Part shown: in pieces, positions 19,412 through 27,593 of the stretch
How the letters are laid out: each line of letters begins with the position of its first letter
Position numbering within the stretch: position 1 is the first letter of the stretch
Notes under the pieces: model-generated
Seen by the model: the letters and a program-made list of their open reading frames with translations, nothing else
Database searches by the model: none
What the model was told of the DNA's origin: nothing
Program-made: the position numbers and the translations under genes
Assembly (NCBI GenBank): GCA_029027985.1
Contig: CP119076.1
Coordinates: forward strand, 2,912,422-2,976,421
From: Klebsiella aerogenes
GTDB lineage: Bacteria > Pseudomonadota > Gammaproteobacteria > Enterobacterales > Enterobacteriaceae
Length of the DNA: 64,000 nucleotides
Reading direction: 5' to 3'

Positions 19412-20193
19412 TCGGTCGACTGCTGCGCGGCGGCTTTATGACCGCCATCTACGCATATCTCTACATCCCTATTATTATTCTGATCGTTAACTCGTTTAAC
19501 CGATCGCGCTTCGGCATCAACTGGCAAGGCTTCACCACCGACTGGTATAGCCTGTTGATGAACAACGATAGCCTGCTGCAAGCCGCTCAGCACTCGCTGA
19601 CCATGGCGGTGCTGTCGGCGACGTTCGCTACGCTGATTGGCTCGCTGACGGCCGTGGCGTTGTACCGTTATCGCTTTCGCGGGAAACCTTTCGTCAGCGG
19701 GATGCTGTTCGTGGTGATGATGTCGCCGGACATTGTCATGGCTATCTCCCTGCTGGTGCTGTTTATGCTGATCGGCATCCAACTCGGTTTTTGGTCGCTG
19801 CTGTTTTCACATATCACCTTCTGCCTGCCCTTCGTGGTGGTGACGGTATTTTCGCGCCTGAAAGGGTTTGATGTGCGAATGTTGGAAGCGGCGAAAGACC
19901 TCGGCGCCAGCGAACTGACTATCCTACGGAAAATTATTTTACCACTGGCGCTGCCCGCCGTCGCTGCGGGATGGTTGCTGAGTTTTACCCTATCGATGGA
20001 TGACGTGGTGGTTTCCTCGTTCGTCACCGGTCCGGGTTATGAAATCCTGCCGCTGAAGATCTATTCGATGGTCAAAGTCGGCGTTTCGCCAGAGGTGAAC
20101 GCGCTGGCGACGATTCTGTTGGTTCTTTCGCTGGTGATGGTCATCGCCAGTCAGTTAATTGCACGTGATAAAACTCAGGGGACGTTAAAATGA
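19408..20193 (+). CDS. potC: Spermidine/putrescine permease PotC
   Basis: PotC is the second membrane subunit of the polyamine importer. The 261-residue protein has six predicted membrane segments and the EAA loop [19 protein letters not shown] overlaps join it to potB upstream and potD downstream, indicating coupled translation of the operon. Confidence 0.96.
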   Translation: MIGRLLRGGFMTAIYAYLYIPIIILIVNSFNRSRFGINWQGFTTDWYSLLMNNDSLLQAAQHSLTMAVLSATFATLIGSLTAVALYRYRFRGKPFVSGMLFVVMMSPDIVMAISLLVLFMLIGIQLGFWSLLFSHITFCLPFVVVTVFSRLKGFDVRMLEAAKDLGASELTILRKIILPLALPAVAAGWLLSFTLSMDDVVVSSFVTGPGYEILPLKIYSMVKVGVSPEVNALATILLVLSLVMVIASQLIARDKTQGTLK

Positions 20194-21236
20194 AAAAATG
20201 GTCACGCCACCTGCTCGCTGCGGGCGCTCTGGCACTGGGCATGGGCGCCGCGCACGCGGACGATAGCAAAACGCTGTATTTCTATAACTGGACCGAGTAC
20301 GTGCCGCCAGGCCTGTTGGAACAGTTCACGAAAGAGACCGGCATCAAAGTTATCTATTCGACCTACGAGTCGAATGAAACCATGTACGCCAAGCTCAAAA
20401 CCTATAAAGACGGCGCTTACGATCTGGTGGTGCCGTCAACCTACTTCGTCGACAAAATGCGCAAAGAAGGCATGCTGCAGAAGATTGATAAGAGCAAGCT
20501 GAGCAACTTCAGCAACCTCGATCCGCAGATGCTGAACAAACCATTCGATCCGGATAACGACTATTCGATCCCCTACATCTGGGGCGCGACGGCAATCGGC
20601 GTCAATAGCGATGCTATCGATCCGAAGACCGTCACCAGTTGGGCCGACCTGTGGAAACCGGAATATAAAGGCAGCCTGCTGCTGACCGATGACGCGCGTG
20701 AAGTGTTCCAGATGGCGCTGCGCAAGCTGGGCTATTCCGGCAACACGACCGATCCAAAAGAGATTGAAGCCGCGTACAACGAGCTGAAAAAGCTGATGCC
20801 AAACGTCGCAGCGTTCAATTCCGATAACCCGGCAAACCCGTACATGGAAGGCGAAGTGAACCTTGGGATGGTATGGAACGGCTCGGCGTACGTGGCGCGT
20901 CAGGCGGGGACGCCGCTGGAAGTCATCTGGCCGAAAGAAGGCGGCATCTTCTGGATGGACAGCCTGTCTATCCCGGCTAATGCCAAAAACGTCGACGGCG
21001 CGCTGAAATTAATTAACTTCCTGCTACGCCCGGATGTGGCGAAACAGGTTGCTGAAACTATCGGTTACCCGACGCCGAATCTGGCTGCGCGGAAAATGCT
21101 CAGCCCGGAAGTGGCCAACGATAAATCGCTGTATCCGGATGCCGCGACGATTGAAAAAGGCGAATGGCAGAATGACGTCGGCAGCGCCAGCGCCATTTAT
21201 GAAGAGTATTACCAGAAGCTGAAAGCCGGGCGCTAA
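20190..21236 (+). CDS. potD: Spermidine/putrescine-binding protein PotD
   Basis: PotD is the periplasmic receptor that delivers spermidine or putrescine to PotBC. The 348-residue precursor has a signal peptide (MKKWSRHLLAAGALALGMGA, cleaved near AHA-DD) followed by the binding fold with YFYNWTEYVPPGLL and the acidic/aromatic pocket residues conserved with E. coli. It is the last gene of the operon and is followed by a strong terminator. Confidence 0.97.
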   Translation: MKKWSRHLLAAGALALGMGAAHADDSKTLYFYNWTEYVPPGLLEQFTKETGIKVIYSTYESNETMYAKLKTYKDGAYDLVVPSTYFVDKMRKEGMLQKIDKSKLSNFSNLDPQMLNKPFDPDNDYSIPYIWGATAIGVNSDAIDPKTVTSWADLWKPEYKGSLLLTDDAREVFQMALRKLGYSGNTTDPKEIEAAYNELKKLMPNVAAFNSDNPANPYMEGEVNLGMVWNGSAYVARQAGTPLEVIWPKEGGIFWMDSLSIPANAKNVDGALKLINFLLRPDVAKQVAETIGYPTPNLAARKMLSPEVANDKSLYPDAATIEKGEWQNDVGSASAIYEEYYQKLKAGR

Positions 21237-21244
21237 CCCCACGG

Positions 21245-21270
21245 GGCGGAACCTCGGTTCCGCCTTTTTT
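21245..21270 (+). terminator. potABCD terminator
   Basis: GGCGGAACC-TC-GGTTCCGCC is a perfect 9-bp stem followed by six T, 9 bases after the potD stop. The opposing dehydrogenase gene ends just beyond it. Confidence 0.9.
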
Positions 21271-21279
21271 CATCTTCTC

Positions 21280-22998
21280 CTACCCACGCCACGCCTGCCA
21301 GAATATCCGCGGCAGTTTGCGCCACCCCGGGCGATAGTAAAATTCGAGCAGCCGTTGCGCCACCTCATCCTGGCGCTGGTGATTGATAAACCACGGCGGC
21401 TTCGGCAGTAGCGACAGTTCACCACGCAGTAGCCCACGCGGGAACGGCTGGAAAGGCGCCTCCAGCACCGTGCGTTCGGTGCTTTCCAGCATGAAGCTGT
21501 TATGTACCGTACCGCGTCCGCTCTGGATATCGGCCAGCGAATGGCCTGGATAAGCGCCCCAGGGACAAGGGGCTAACATAAATGCCACGCCAGTCCAGCT
21601 GTTGATCGCGATGGTGCCGTAGCGCAGTTCATTGATCAGCGCATGAAAACGTTTTTTACCGATAGCCTTCCTGGTACGGGGATGAATCACGATATTCGCC
21701 CCCAGGCTCCCCTGTAGCCGCTGGTTGGCGTAACCGATCGCCTGGCGCAGGAAACTCTCCGCGCTATCGGCGTCCAGCCGGGTAATTGACAGCGCCGGAC
21801 CAAATACTTCTCGGTGGGTAAAATCGGCTGATTCTTCGCTATTGGCGATAACAAACGCCATCGTTCCTTCACGTTCAATAAGCTGCGGGTTGACCGCCCG
21901 ATCGCAAAAGGCCGCGATCCGCGCCTCAGTACCGGGATAATAAGCCGGACGCCGGGAAGCGGCGATCGCCTGCTGTAACTGGTGCAATAACGCGCTCTCA
22001 TGGCGCCAGCCGCGCTGCATCACCAATACCTGGCTGGCTACACAGTTAAAACCCGCGTTGTTGAGCTTTTGGCTCGCCAACTGCTGCGCCTGAAACGCAA
22101 TATCCGCGGCGCTCCACGGCCCTGGGACCACGATGGTCGGACAGACGCCGCCAAGCTCTGAGGTCACTCGCCGCGCGTTACGCGGGGTCGCCGACTGACG
22201 GCGGCGTACACCTTCTTCGCCCTCGCCCCAGACAATCGCGTCATGACTGGCCGCTGAACCGGTAATGTGGATCTCTGCAATATACGGGTGTTCGCACAGC
22301 CATGCGCCGGTTTGCGCATCGCCGGTGACGATCCGTAACGCATCGCAGGCGATAAGCGGCGCCAGCGCCTGTTCAAGAAACGGCAGCAGATAGTCGTTGA
22401 CCGGATTCAGTTTGAGCAGGCACACCTGGTTTTCGACAAATAGCTTATGCAGCGCATCGAGCGGCGAGATAGCGGCGACGTTGCCCGCGCCCAGCACCAG
22501 CGCCACTTTACCCTCCCGCTGCGCCAGCGGCCGCTCATAGGCCGTCGCCGCATGCCGGGAAAGATTATCCCGCGTCACTCCGGCCTGCATCCAGACCTCC
22601 GCCTTCACGCCGGATAGCAGCAGTTTTTCCCACACGCTCCCCGGCATCACGCGCAGCGCCAGGCGCCCGTCTGCCAGCGTGCGACCAGGGATCTGCTGTA
22701 GAAACGCTTTGTCGGTCATCTGCGCCAACGTCACCATCAATCCGTGGCAACCAGCCATCAGCGCCACCGGGCCGGCGAACCATTCTTCGCCAGTCAGCGG
22801 GCTCCCGGCAGGCAACCCTTTCGCAGCAGAAGCGGCCTGCACCCATTGCGGGGCAATCTGCCGCAGCTGGTGTTTAATTTTCTGCAGCAGCGCCAGGCGC
22901 ATTTTGACTGATTTTGTCGCCCAGCGCTGACGGGCGGCATACAGCTCCGCCAGCGCCGCCTGATGCTGCGGATACCGAACAGATTCAGCGATGCTCAT
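21280..22998 (-). CDS. Aldehyde dehydrogenase family protein
   Basis: The 572-residue protein has the ALDH layout: nucleotide-fold LGAGNV (169-174), LKLNP (195-199), HITGS (244-248), ELGG with general-base Glu281 (281-284), and the nucleophile Cys319 in AGFNCVAS. It is longer than typical 480-500-residue ALDHs, with unusual N- and C-terminal extensions. It probably oxidises an aldehyde with NAD(P)+ or forms an acyl product, but the substrate is unknown. Its ATG overlaps the stop of the upstream acyl-CoA ligase gene by 4 bases, so the two are co-translated. The pair is absent from this position in E. coli. Confidence 0.8.
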   Translation of the reverse strand: MSIAESVRYPQHQAALAELYAARQRWATKSVKMRLALLQKIKHQLRQIAPQWVQAASAAKGLPAGSPLTGEEWFAGPVALMAGCHGLMVTLAQMTDKAFLQQIPGRTLADGRLALRVMPGSVWEKLLLSGVKAEVWMQAGVTRDNLSRHAATAYERPLAQREGKVALVLGAGNVAAISPLDALHKLFVENQVCLLKLNPVNDYLLPFLEQALAPLIACDALRIVTGDAQTGAWLCEHPYIAEIHITGSAASHDAIVWGEGEEGVRRRQSATPRNARRVTSELGGVCPTIVVPGPWSAADIAFQAQQLASQKLNNAGFNCVASQVLVMQRGWRHESALLHQLQQAIAASRRPAYYPGTEARIAAFCDRAVNPQLIEREGTMAFVIANSEESADFTHREVFGPALSITRLDADSAESFLRQAIGYANQRLQGSLGANIVIHPRTRKAIGKKRFHALINELRYGTIAINSWTGVAFMLAPCPWGAYPGHSLADIQSGRGTVHNSFMLESTERTVLEAPFQPFPRGLLRGELSLLPKPPWFINHQRQDEVAQRLLEFYYRPGWRKLPRIFWQAWRG

Positions 22999-24623
22999 GT
23001 TTCCTCGTTCATTAAAATCTGGCCGTACTGGTCACGTAGACGATTTTTCAATACTTTACCCGTTGCGCTGACCGGCAGCGCATCAATGAAAATAATACGG
23101 TCGGGGATCTGCCATTTCGGCACCCTTTCCTGATACCACGCCAGCAGCTCCGCCTCGTCCACTTCGCCCCCTTCCGCGCGGACGCACAGCAGCACCGGAC
23201 GCTCGTCCCAGCGCGGATGGCGTGCGGCGATGGCCGCCGCGCTGCGTACCGCCGGATGGGCAATAGCGATATTTTCCAGTTCGACGGTGGAGATCCATTC
23301 GCCGCCGGATTTGATAATGTCTTTCGCCCGATCGTGGATAACCAGATAGCCGTTAACGTCGAGCGTGCCGATATCGCCAGTATCAAACCAGCCATCAGCG
23401 GTGAGCGCGCTTTCCTCGCGACCAAAGTATTGCTCCACGACCCAATGCCCGCGAACCTGCAAATAGCCCTGGCTTTCACCATCGCAGGGCAACGGTTTCC
23501 CCTCAATATCCACCACCCGCAAATCAATACCGAAGATCGGCCGCCCCTGACCGTAGCTTTGCTTACGCTGCTGTTCCTCCGGGAGCGCCGCGTGCTTGCT
23601 CAGCAGCGTGTTGATGGTGCCGATGGGCGAGGTTTCGGTCATTCCCCAGGCATGGATCAATTCAATATCATAATCACGCTTAAAGACCTCCATCATCGAC
23701 GGCGGCAGCGCAGAGCCGCCAACGAAGGAGCGTTTGAAATAAGGTAAACGAACCTGCGATTTCCGTAGCGCCGCCAGCAGCCCGGCCCAGATAACCGGCA
23801 CGCCAAAGGCCACACTCACCTTCTCGGTGCTCAGCAGCCTCAGCAGACTATCGCCATCAAGATGCGGTCCCGGCAGCACCAGCCGCGCGCCGACCATCGC
23901 GGCGATAAACGGCGTCCCCCAGGCGTTGACGTGGAACATCGGCACCACCGGCAACAACGAATCCTGTGCTGATATTCCAGCGCCATCCGGTTGATTGCCG
24001 CTTAGCGCATGCAGCACCAATGAACGATGGGTATTCAGCACTCCTTTCGGTCTTCCCGTCGTTCCCGAGGTATAACACAGCGAGGCGGGCGTCAGTTCAT
24101 TCAAGGCCGGCCACGGATATTGTGCATCGCCCTGCCGCAACAGATCGTCAAAAAAACGCAGCGACGGCAGTAGGCTCTGCGCCTCTTCGCTATGCGGCTC
24201 CATTAACACGATCTGTTTCACCGTTGGCATCTGTGGCTGCAGCGGTAGTATTAGCGGCAGGAAAGTCTGGTCGATAAACAGCACCTCATCGGCAGCATCG
24301 TTGATGATATACAGCAGATGTTCAACCGACAGCCGCGGGTTGATGGTGTGCGTCACCCAACCGCCTGATGCGACGCCAAAATAGATCTCCAGATGGCGGC
24401 GGTTGTTCCACGCCAGCGTGCCGCAGCGGGCGCCGGGAGCCAGACCCAGCGCTGACAGCGCCGACGCCAATCGGCGGGCGTTGCAAGCCACCTCCCCCCA
24501 ACAGCTGCGCTCAATCGCTCCGTCGGTACTCACCGAAACGATCTCCGTCTCGCGGTGATAATGCGCCGCATGGTCAAGCAGCGCGGCGGTGGTTAAATCC
24601 TGATAAATCATCGGCGACAGCAT
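22995..24623 (-). CDS. Acyl-CoA synthetase (AMP-forming)
   Basis: The 542-residue enzyme is an ANL-family ligase: P-loop YTSGTTGRPKG (184-194), the AWGMTETSP motif (about 340), the hinge GDIGTLDVNGYL, and the C-terminal catalytic Lys in SATGKVLKN. Such enzymes activate a carboxylic acid to acyl-AMP, then acyl-CoA. General similarity suggests medium- or long-chain fatty acids or DmdB-like substrates, which is uncertain. The ATG at 24623 follows AGGAGA; an upstream open extension is leader. The partner ALDH could reduce or oxidise the linked aldehyde/acid. Two candidate operators lie upstream. Confidence 0.82.
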   Translation of the reverse strand: MLSPMIYQDLTTAALLDHAAHYHRETEIVSVSTDGAIERSCWGEVACNARRLASALSALGLAPGARCGTLAWNNRRHLEIYFGVASGGWVTHTINPRLSVEHLLYIINDAADEVLFIDQTFLPLILPLQPQMPTVKQIVLMEPHSEEAQSLLPSLRFFDDLLRQGDAQYPWPALNELTPASLCYTSGTTGRPKGVLNTHRSLVLHALSGNQPDGAGISAQDSLLPVVPMFHVNAWGTPFIAAMVGARLVLPGPHLDGDSLLRLLSTEKVSVAFGVPVIWAGLLAALRKSQVRLPYFKRSFVGGSALPPSMMEVFKRDYDIELIHAWGMTETSPIGTINTLLSKHAALPEEQQRKQSYGQGRPIFGIDLRVVDIEGKPLPCDGESQGYLQVRGHWVVEQYFGREESALTADGWFDTGDIGTLDVNGYLVIHDRAKDIIKSGGEWISTVELENIAIAHPAVRSAAAIAARHPRWDERPVLLCVRAEGGEVDEAELLAWYQERVPKWQIPDRIIFIDALPVSATGKVLKNRLRDQYGQILMNEET

Positions 24624-24700
24624 CACTGGCTCTCCTGTACAAACTGACGGGCATGGCGGATGGCGCCGTGGTTCACGTGGCAACGATCGGACGCCTATAA

Positions 24701-24715
24701 AATCTGGCCCAGATT
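24701..24715. promoter_or_regulatory. Perfect 7-1-7 palindrome upstream of the ligase gene
   Basis: AATCTGGCCCAGATT is perfectly symmetric and lies 78 bases before the ligase start. On the minus strand it directly precedes a -10-like TATAGG (24694-24699). It is a strong candidate operator for an unlinked regulator. Confidence 0.45.
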
Positions 24716-24744
24716 CGGCCGTTCGCACCAAAAAACGTACAGAA

Positions 24745-24756
24745 ATCAGCGCTAAC
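24745..24756. promoter_or_regulatory. Half-conserved LacI-type operator upstream of the ligase gene
   Basis: ATCAGCGCTAAC matches 10 of 12 positions of the perfect operator GTTAGCGCTAAC beside the LacI-type gene (27448-27459). It may tie the ligase/dehydrogenase pair to that regulator. Confidence 0.3.
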
Positions 24757-24855
24757 GCACAAAAAAACGCAGCGGCTGATCAGTGGGAAATAGCGGGGTT
24801 TACAGCGATAGATTTGGCAGGTAGCATGTCGCCGCCTGTTGATAAACGCCAGACA

Positions 24856-25143
24856 CTAGGCGCGCAGCGGATGAATGCGAGATTTCACCAGCGCATCTTC
24901 AACGTCGAAATCACTCAAAGGATAGTTGGTGGCCACCAGGTAGAAGCGACCATCCTGTGCCGGATATTCGTGAACGTGATAGTTCACCATTTTCGGCGCG
25001 GTTGTCGGGGCGTCATCAAAAGCGCGTTTGGCATGTGAGGCATACTTTGAGCGCACAGCCAGGCGGGTGGATTTAATATCACTATAAATTTCGCCATGGT
25101 GCTCGTCGCCGAGGATCAGGTAATCAACGTACTCAGGGGGCAT
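24856..25143 (-). CDS. Uncharacterised 95-residue protein
   Basis: The frame starts at ATG 25143 with AAGGAGTGTGAG ahead, a strong ribosome site. The product is soluble, with no signal or membrane segment. It is rich in His, Tyr and charged residues, for example ILGDEHHGEIYSD and VNYHVHEYP. No family is recognised. It stands alone between the ligase operon and the PTS genes, both on the same strand. Good codon usage and ribosome site support a real gene. Confidence 0.6.
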   Translation of the reverse strand: MPPEYVDYLILGDEHHGEIYSDIKSTRLAVRSKYASHAKRAFDDAPTTAPKMVNYHVHEYPAQDGRFYLVATNYPLSDFDVEDALVKSRIHPLRA

Positions 25144-25358
25144 CTCACACTCCTTCTTTGTAGCCAGAGTGAAGAATATGCCATAAATAACGGCAGCATA
25201 TCGCTTCGCTAGTCACAATATTGCAACCGAAAAATAACACGTTATGAGTATCGCCCGGAACGCATCCAGGTACAGCGTCCCAGGCGACAGGTGAACGTGA
25301 GTGCCGTAGTGGGGTAATAGAAATCGCGTTGTCGCTCCCCCACCGCCACATGACTTAG

Positions 25359-26621
25359 TTAATGAAACCACGCCAGAATATGCCCAAGCGCAATGCCGAC
25401 AACGCCGAAGTCCGCATCACCAAAGGTGGTGGATGCAAAGCCCAGATCGCCCATCAACGGCAGCAGGATGGCAGGTAAGAAAGAGATCAATAAACCTTGA
25501 GCAAAAGCACCGATCACCGCGCCGCGGCGGCCACCGCAGGCATTGCCGTAAACACCGGCCGTCGCGCCGCAGAAAAAGTGCGGCACCAGCCCCGGGACAA
25601 TCACGCTCAGACCGAACAGCGGGCACAGAAACATGCTGAGCAAACCGGCGGTAAAGCTCGACAGAAAGCCGACGATCACCGCATTCGGCGCGAACGGGAA
25701 AACGGTCGGGCAGTCGAGCGCCGGTTTCGCGTCCTTCACCAGCTTATCGGCAATCCCTTTAAATGCCGGGACGATTTCAGCGATCACCATGCGTACGCCC
25801 GCGAGAATGATCCATACCCCAGCGGCAAAGGTCAGCGATTGAATGATGGCGAAGATAATGAAGTTCTGCCCGCCGCTGATACTGGTTTCGACGAAGGTCT
25901 TACCGGCCACCAGTACTAAAATCAGGAACAGAATCATCATGGTGAGCGAAATCGCAACCGAAGAATCACGCAGGAAGTTCAACGATTTCGGAACCTTCAG
26001 CTCTTCAATAGACGGACTGCCCTTACCGACCAGCTTGCCAACCCATGCCGAAAGTAGATAACCGGTTGAGCCGAAGTGGCCAAGCGCCAGATCGTCGGTG
26101 CCAATAATTTTGCGGGTAAACGGCTGCAGGATCGCCGGGGAAACAACCATCATCGCACCGAGGATAATCGCGCCAAGCGCCACCACCCAGAACGGAGACA
26201 AGCCGCCAACGGAGAGGATCACCGCCAGCATCGCCGACATATACAGCGTGTGGTGGCCGGTGAGGAAAATGTATTTCAGCGGCGTGATGCGCGCGAGAAT
26301 GATGTTAAACAGCATCCCCAACACCATGATCATCGCCGTCGCGGTGCCGTAGTTTTTCTGCGCCAGCGCAGCCATCGCGTCGGTATTCGGTACCACGCCC
26401 TGAATATGGAACGAATGTTCAAACAACTGGCTGAAGGTGGTTAAGGTGGTCGCAATAATAGCCGCGCCAGAAGTTAAAATCACGAAACCCATAATCGTTT
26501 TCAGGGTGCCGGAAATAACATCCGAGAAAGCTTTTTTCTGCAATAATAAGCCAATCAAGGAGAACAGGCCGACCAGTATCGCTGGCGTGCCGAGCACGTC
26601 ATGAATAATAAACTGCAGCAT
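25359..26621 (-). CDS. PTS ascorbate-type transporter subunit IIC
   Basis: This 420-residue membrane protein has about ten hydrophobic segments and matches the UlaA/SgaT (ascorbate/PTS-AG) IIC family, including the signature region around LTGHHTLYMSAML. It would translocate and present the sugar for phosphorylation by IIB. No UlaD/E/F-like catabolic genes are nearby, so the substrate cannot be read from context. IIB lies 31 bases upstream in the same transcript. Confidence 0.85.
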   Translation of the reverse strand: MLQFIIHDVLGTPAILVGLFSLIGLLLQKKAFSDVISGTLKTIMGFVILTSGAAIIATTLTTFSQLFEHSFHIQGVVPNTDAMAALAQKNYGTATAMIMVLGMLFNIILARITPLKYIFLTGHHTLYMSAMLAVILSVGGLSPFWVVALGAIILGAMMVVSPAILQPFTRKIIGTDDLALGHFGSTGYLLSAWVGKLVGKGSPSIEELKVPKSLNFLRDSSVAISLTMMILFLILVLVAGKTFVETSISGGQNFIIFAIIQSLTFAAGVWIILAGVRMVIAEIVPAFKGIADKLVKDAKPALDCPTVFPFAPNAVIVGFLSSFTAGLLSMFLCPLFGLSVIVPGLVPHFFCGATAGVYGNACGGRRGAVIGAFAQGLLISFLPAILLPLMGDLGFASTTFGDADFGVVGIALGHILAWFH

Positions 26622-26652
26622 AGAGTGACTCCGTAGGGCCGCAAGAAATTAA

Positions 26653-26919
26653 TTAAAGATGTTCGACGAGGATTTCTTTAATTTTATTATTATCGAGCAA
26701 ATTAGTTAAACCGAAGACCTGGGCAGAATGGCCTGAAAGCTGTTCAGCAATATCTTTGGCGCTTAATATAATATCGGCAGTTTCACTTTTAGCCGACGTT
26801 AAGTCCGTGTGGGAAACCTCCGCCTGTTTGTTTAACTCAGTGAGAATTTTCTTCACGTTCATTTCAACGATGAAGCTACTACCTAAACCATTACCACAGA
26901 CAATCAGTACCTTCTTCAT
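26653..26919 (-). CDS. PTS ascorbate-type subunit IIB
   Basis: The 88-residue protein has the lactose/ascorbate IIB fold with phosphorylated Cys8 in VLIVCGNGLGSS. It passes phosphate from IIA to the sugar bound by IIC. It lies between IIA (11 bases upstream) and IIC in the same operon. Confidence 0.85.
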   Translation of the reverse strand: MKKVLIVCGNGLGSSFIVEMNVKKILTELNKQAEVSHTDLTSAKSETADIILSAKDIAEQLSGHSAQVFGLTNLLDNNKIKEILVEHL

Positions 26920-26930
26920 TATTAACCTCG

Positions 26931-27371
26931 TTAACCATTGATTATTTGTTGAATTTTCTCAAGCGTCGATGCGTGTAACAGACTCTCCAGTCGTGACTCA
27001 TCGCAAAAAATTTCCGCCAACGCGGTGATCATGCGGATATGCTCATCGCCGGAAACCGCACACAGCATCAGCACAACATAGATGGGGTCATTCTCATCAG
27101 CCTCGAATGAAACGCCCTGTTTAATATGTAAAAGCGACAGGCCGTTTTTAATCGCCCCCTGCTCCGGACGCGCGTGCGGCATTGCCAGGCCGGGGGCCAG
27201 AACATAATAAGGACCGAGTTCCTGATGACTATTAAAAATAGCGTTTATATAGCTAGAATTAATCGCTCCTTGCGCTAATAGAGGTTGTGCAGATATTTCC
27301 ACCGCGTGCTTCCAGTCAGCGACACTTTCAATTATTTGGATATTTGTTGCGGGCAACCAGGTTGAAATCAT
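26931..27371 (-). CDS. PTS mannitol/ascorbate-type subunit IIA
   Basis: The 146-residue protein has the IIA-Fru/UlaC fold. The phosphorylated His66 lies in LAMPHARPEQG. It takes phosphate from HPr and gives it to IIB. It is the first gene of the PTS operon, divergent from the LacI-type regulator gene. Confidence 0.85.
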   Translation of the reverse strand: MISTWLPATNIQIIESVADWKHAVEISAQPLLAQGAINSSYINAIFNSHQELGPYYVLAPGLAMPHARPEQGAIKNGLSLLHIKQGVSFEADENDPIYVVLMLCAVSGDEHIRMITALAEIFCDESRLESLLHASTLEKIQQIING

Positions 27372-27411
27372 AAGCGCCTCATTCCTTTTTAAAGTGAGGC
27401 TACTATAGTGG

Positions 27412-27417
27412 AATGGA
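27412..27417 (-). promoter_or_regulatory. Putative -10 of the PTS operon
   Basis: TATAGT on the minus strand lies 41 bases before the IIA start. The matching -35 is weak. The perfect operator at 27448-27459 lies just upstream, in line with regulated transcription. Confidence 0.4.
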
Positions 27418-27447
27418 TTCCCGTCTTTCCGTGATCAAACTCTCAAA

Positions 27448-27459
27448 GTTAGCGCTAAC
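27448..27459. promoter_or_regulatory. LacI-family operator 1
   Basis: GTTAGCGCTAAC is a perfect 12-bp palindrome with the central CG of LacI-family operators, similar to GntR-type sites. It lies between the divergent PTS and regulator genes, 34 bases centre-to-centre from operator 2. Confidence 0.65.
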
Positions 27460-27479
27460 ACAATAAAATGTTAAAATAC

Positions 27480-27508
27480 TTGTTACCGCTAACTTTATTA
27501 ACCATACT
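27480..27508 (+). promoter_or_regulatory. Promoter of the LacI-type gene with overlapping operator 2
   Basis: TTGTTA (27480-27485) and CATACT (27503-27508) are 17 bases apart. GTTACCGCTAAC (27482-27493), one change from symmetry, covers the -35 and spacer. Binding there would give autorepression. Confidence 0.6.
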
Positions 27509-27593
27509 TTGCTTAAACGCGGTGACGCATGGTGACTTCACGCCGCCATCATTTACAATAACGTTTCAAGGTTGAACGGAAAGGAGGAGTTCA

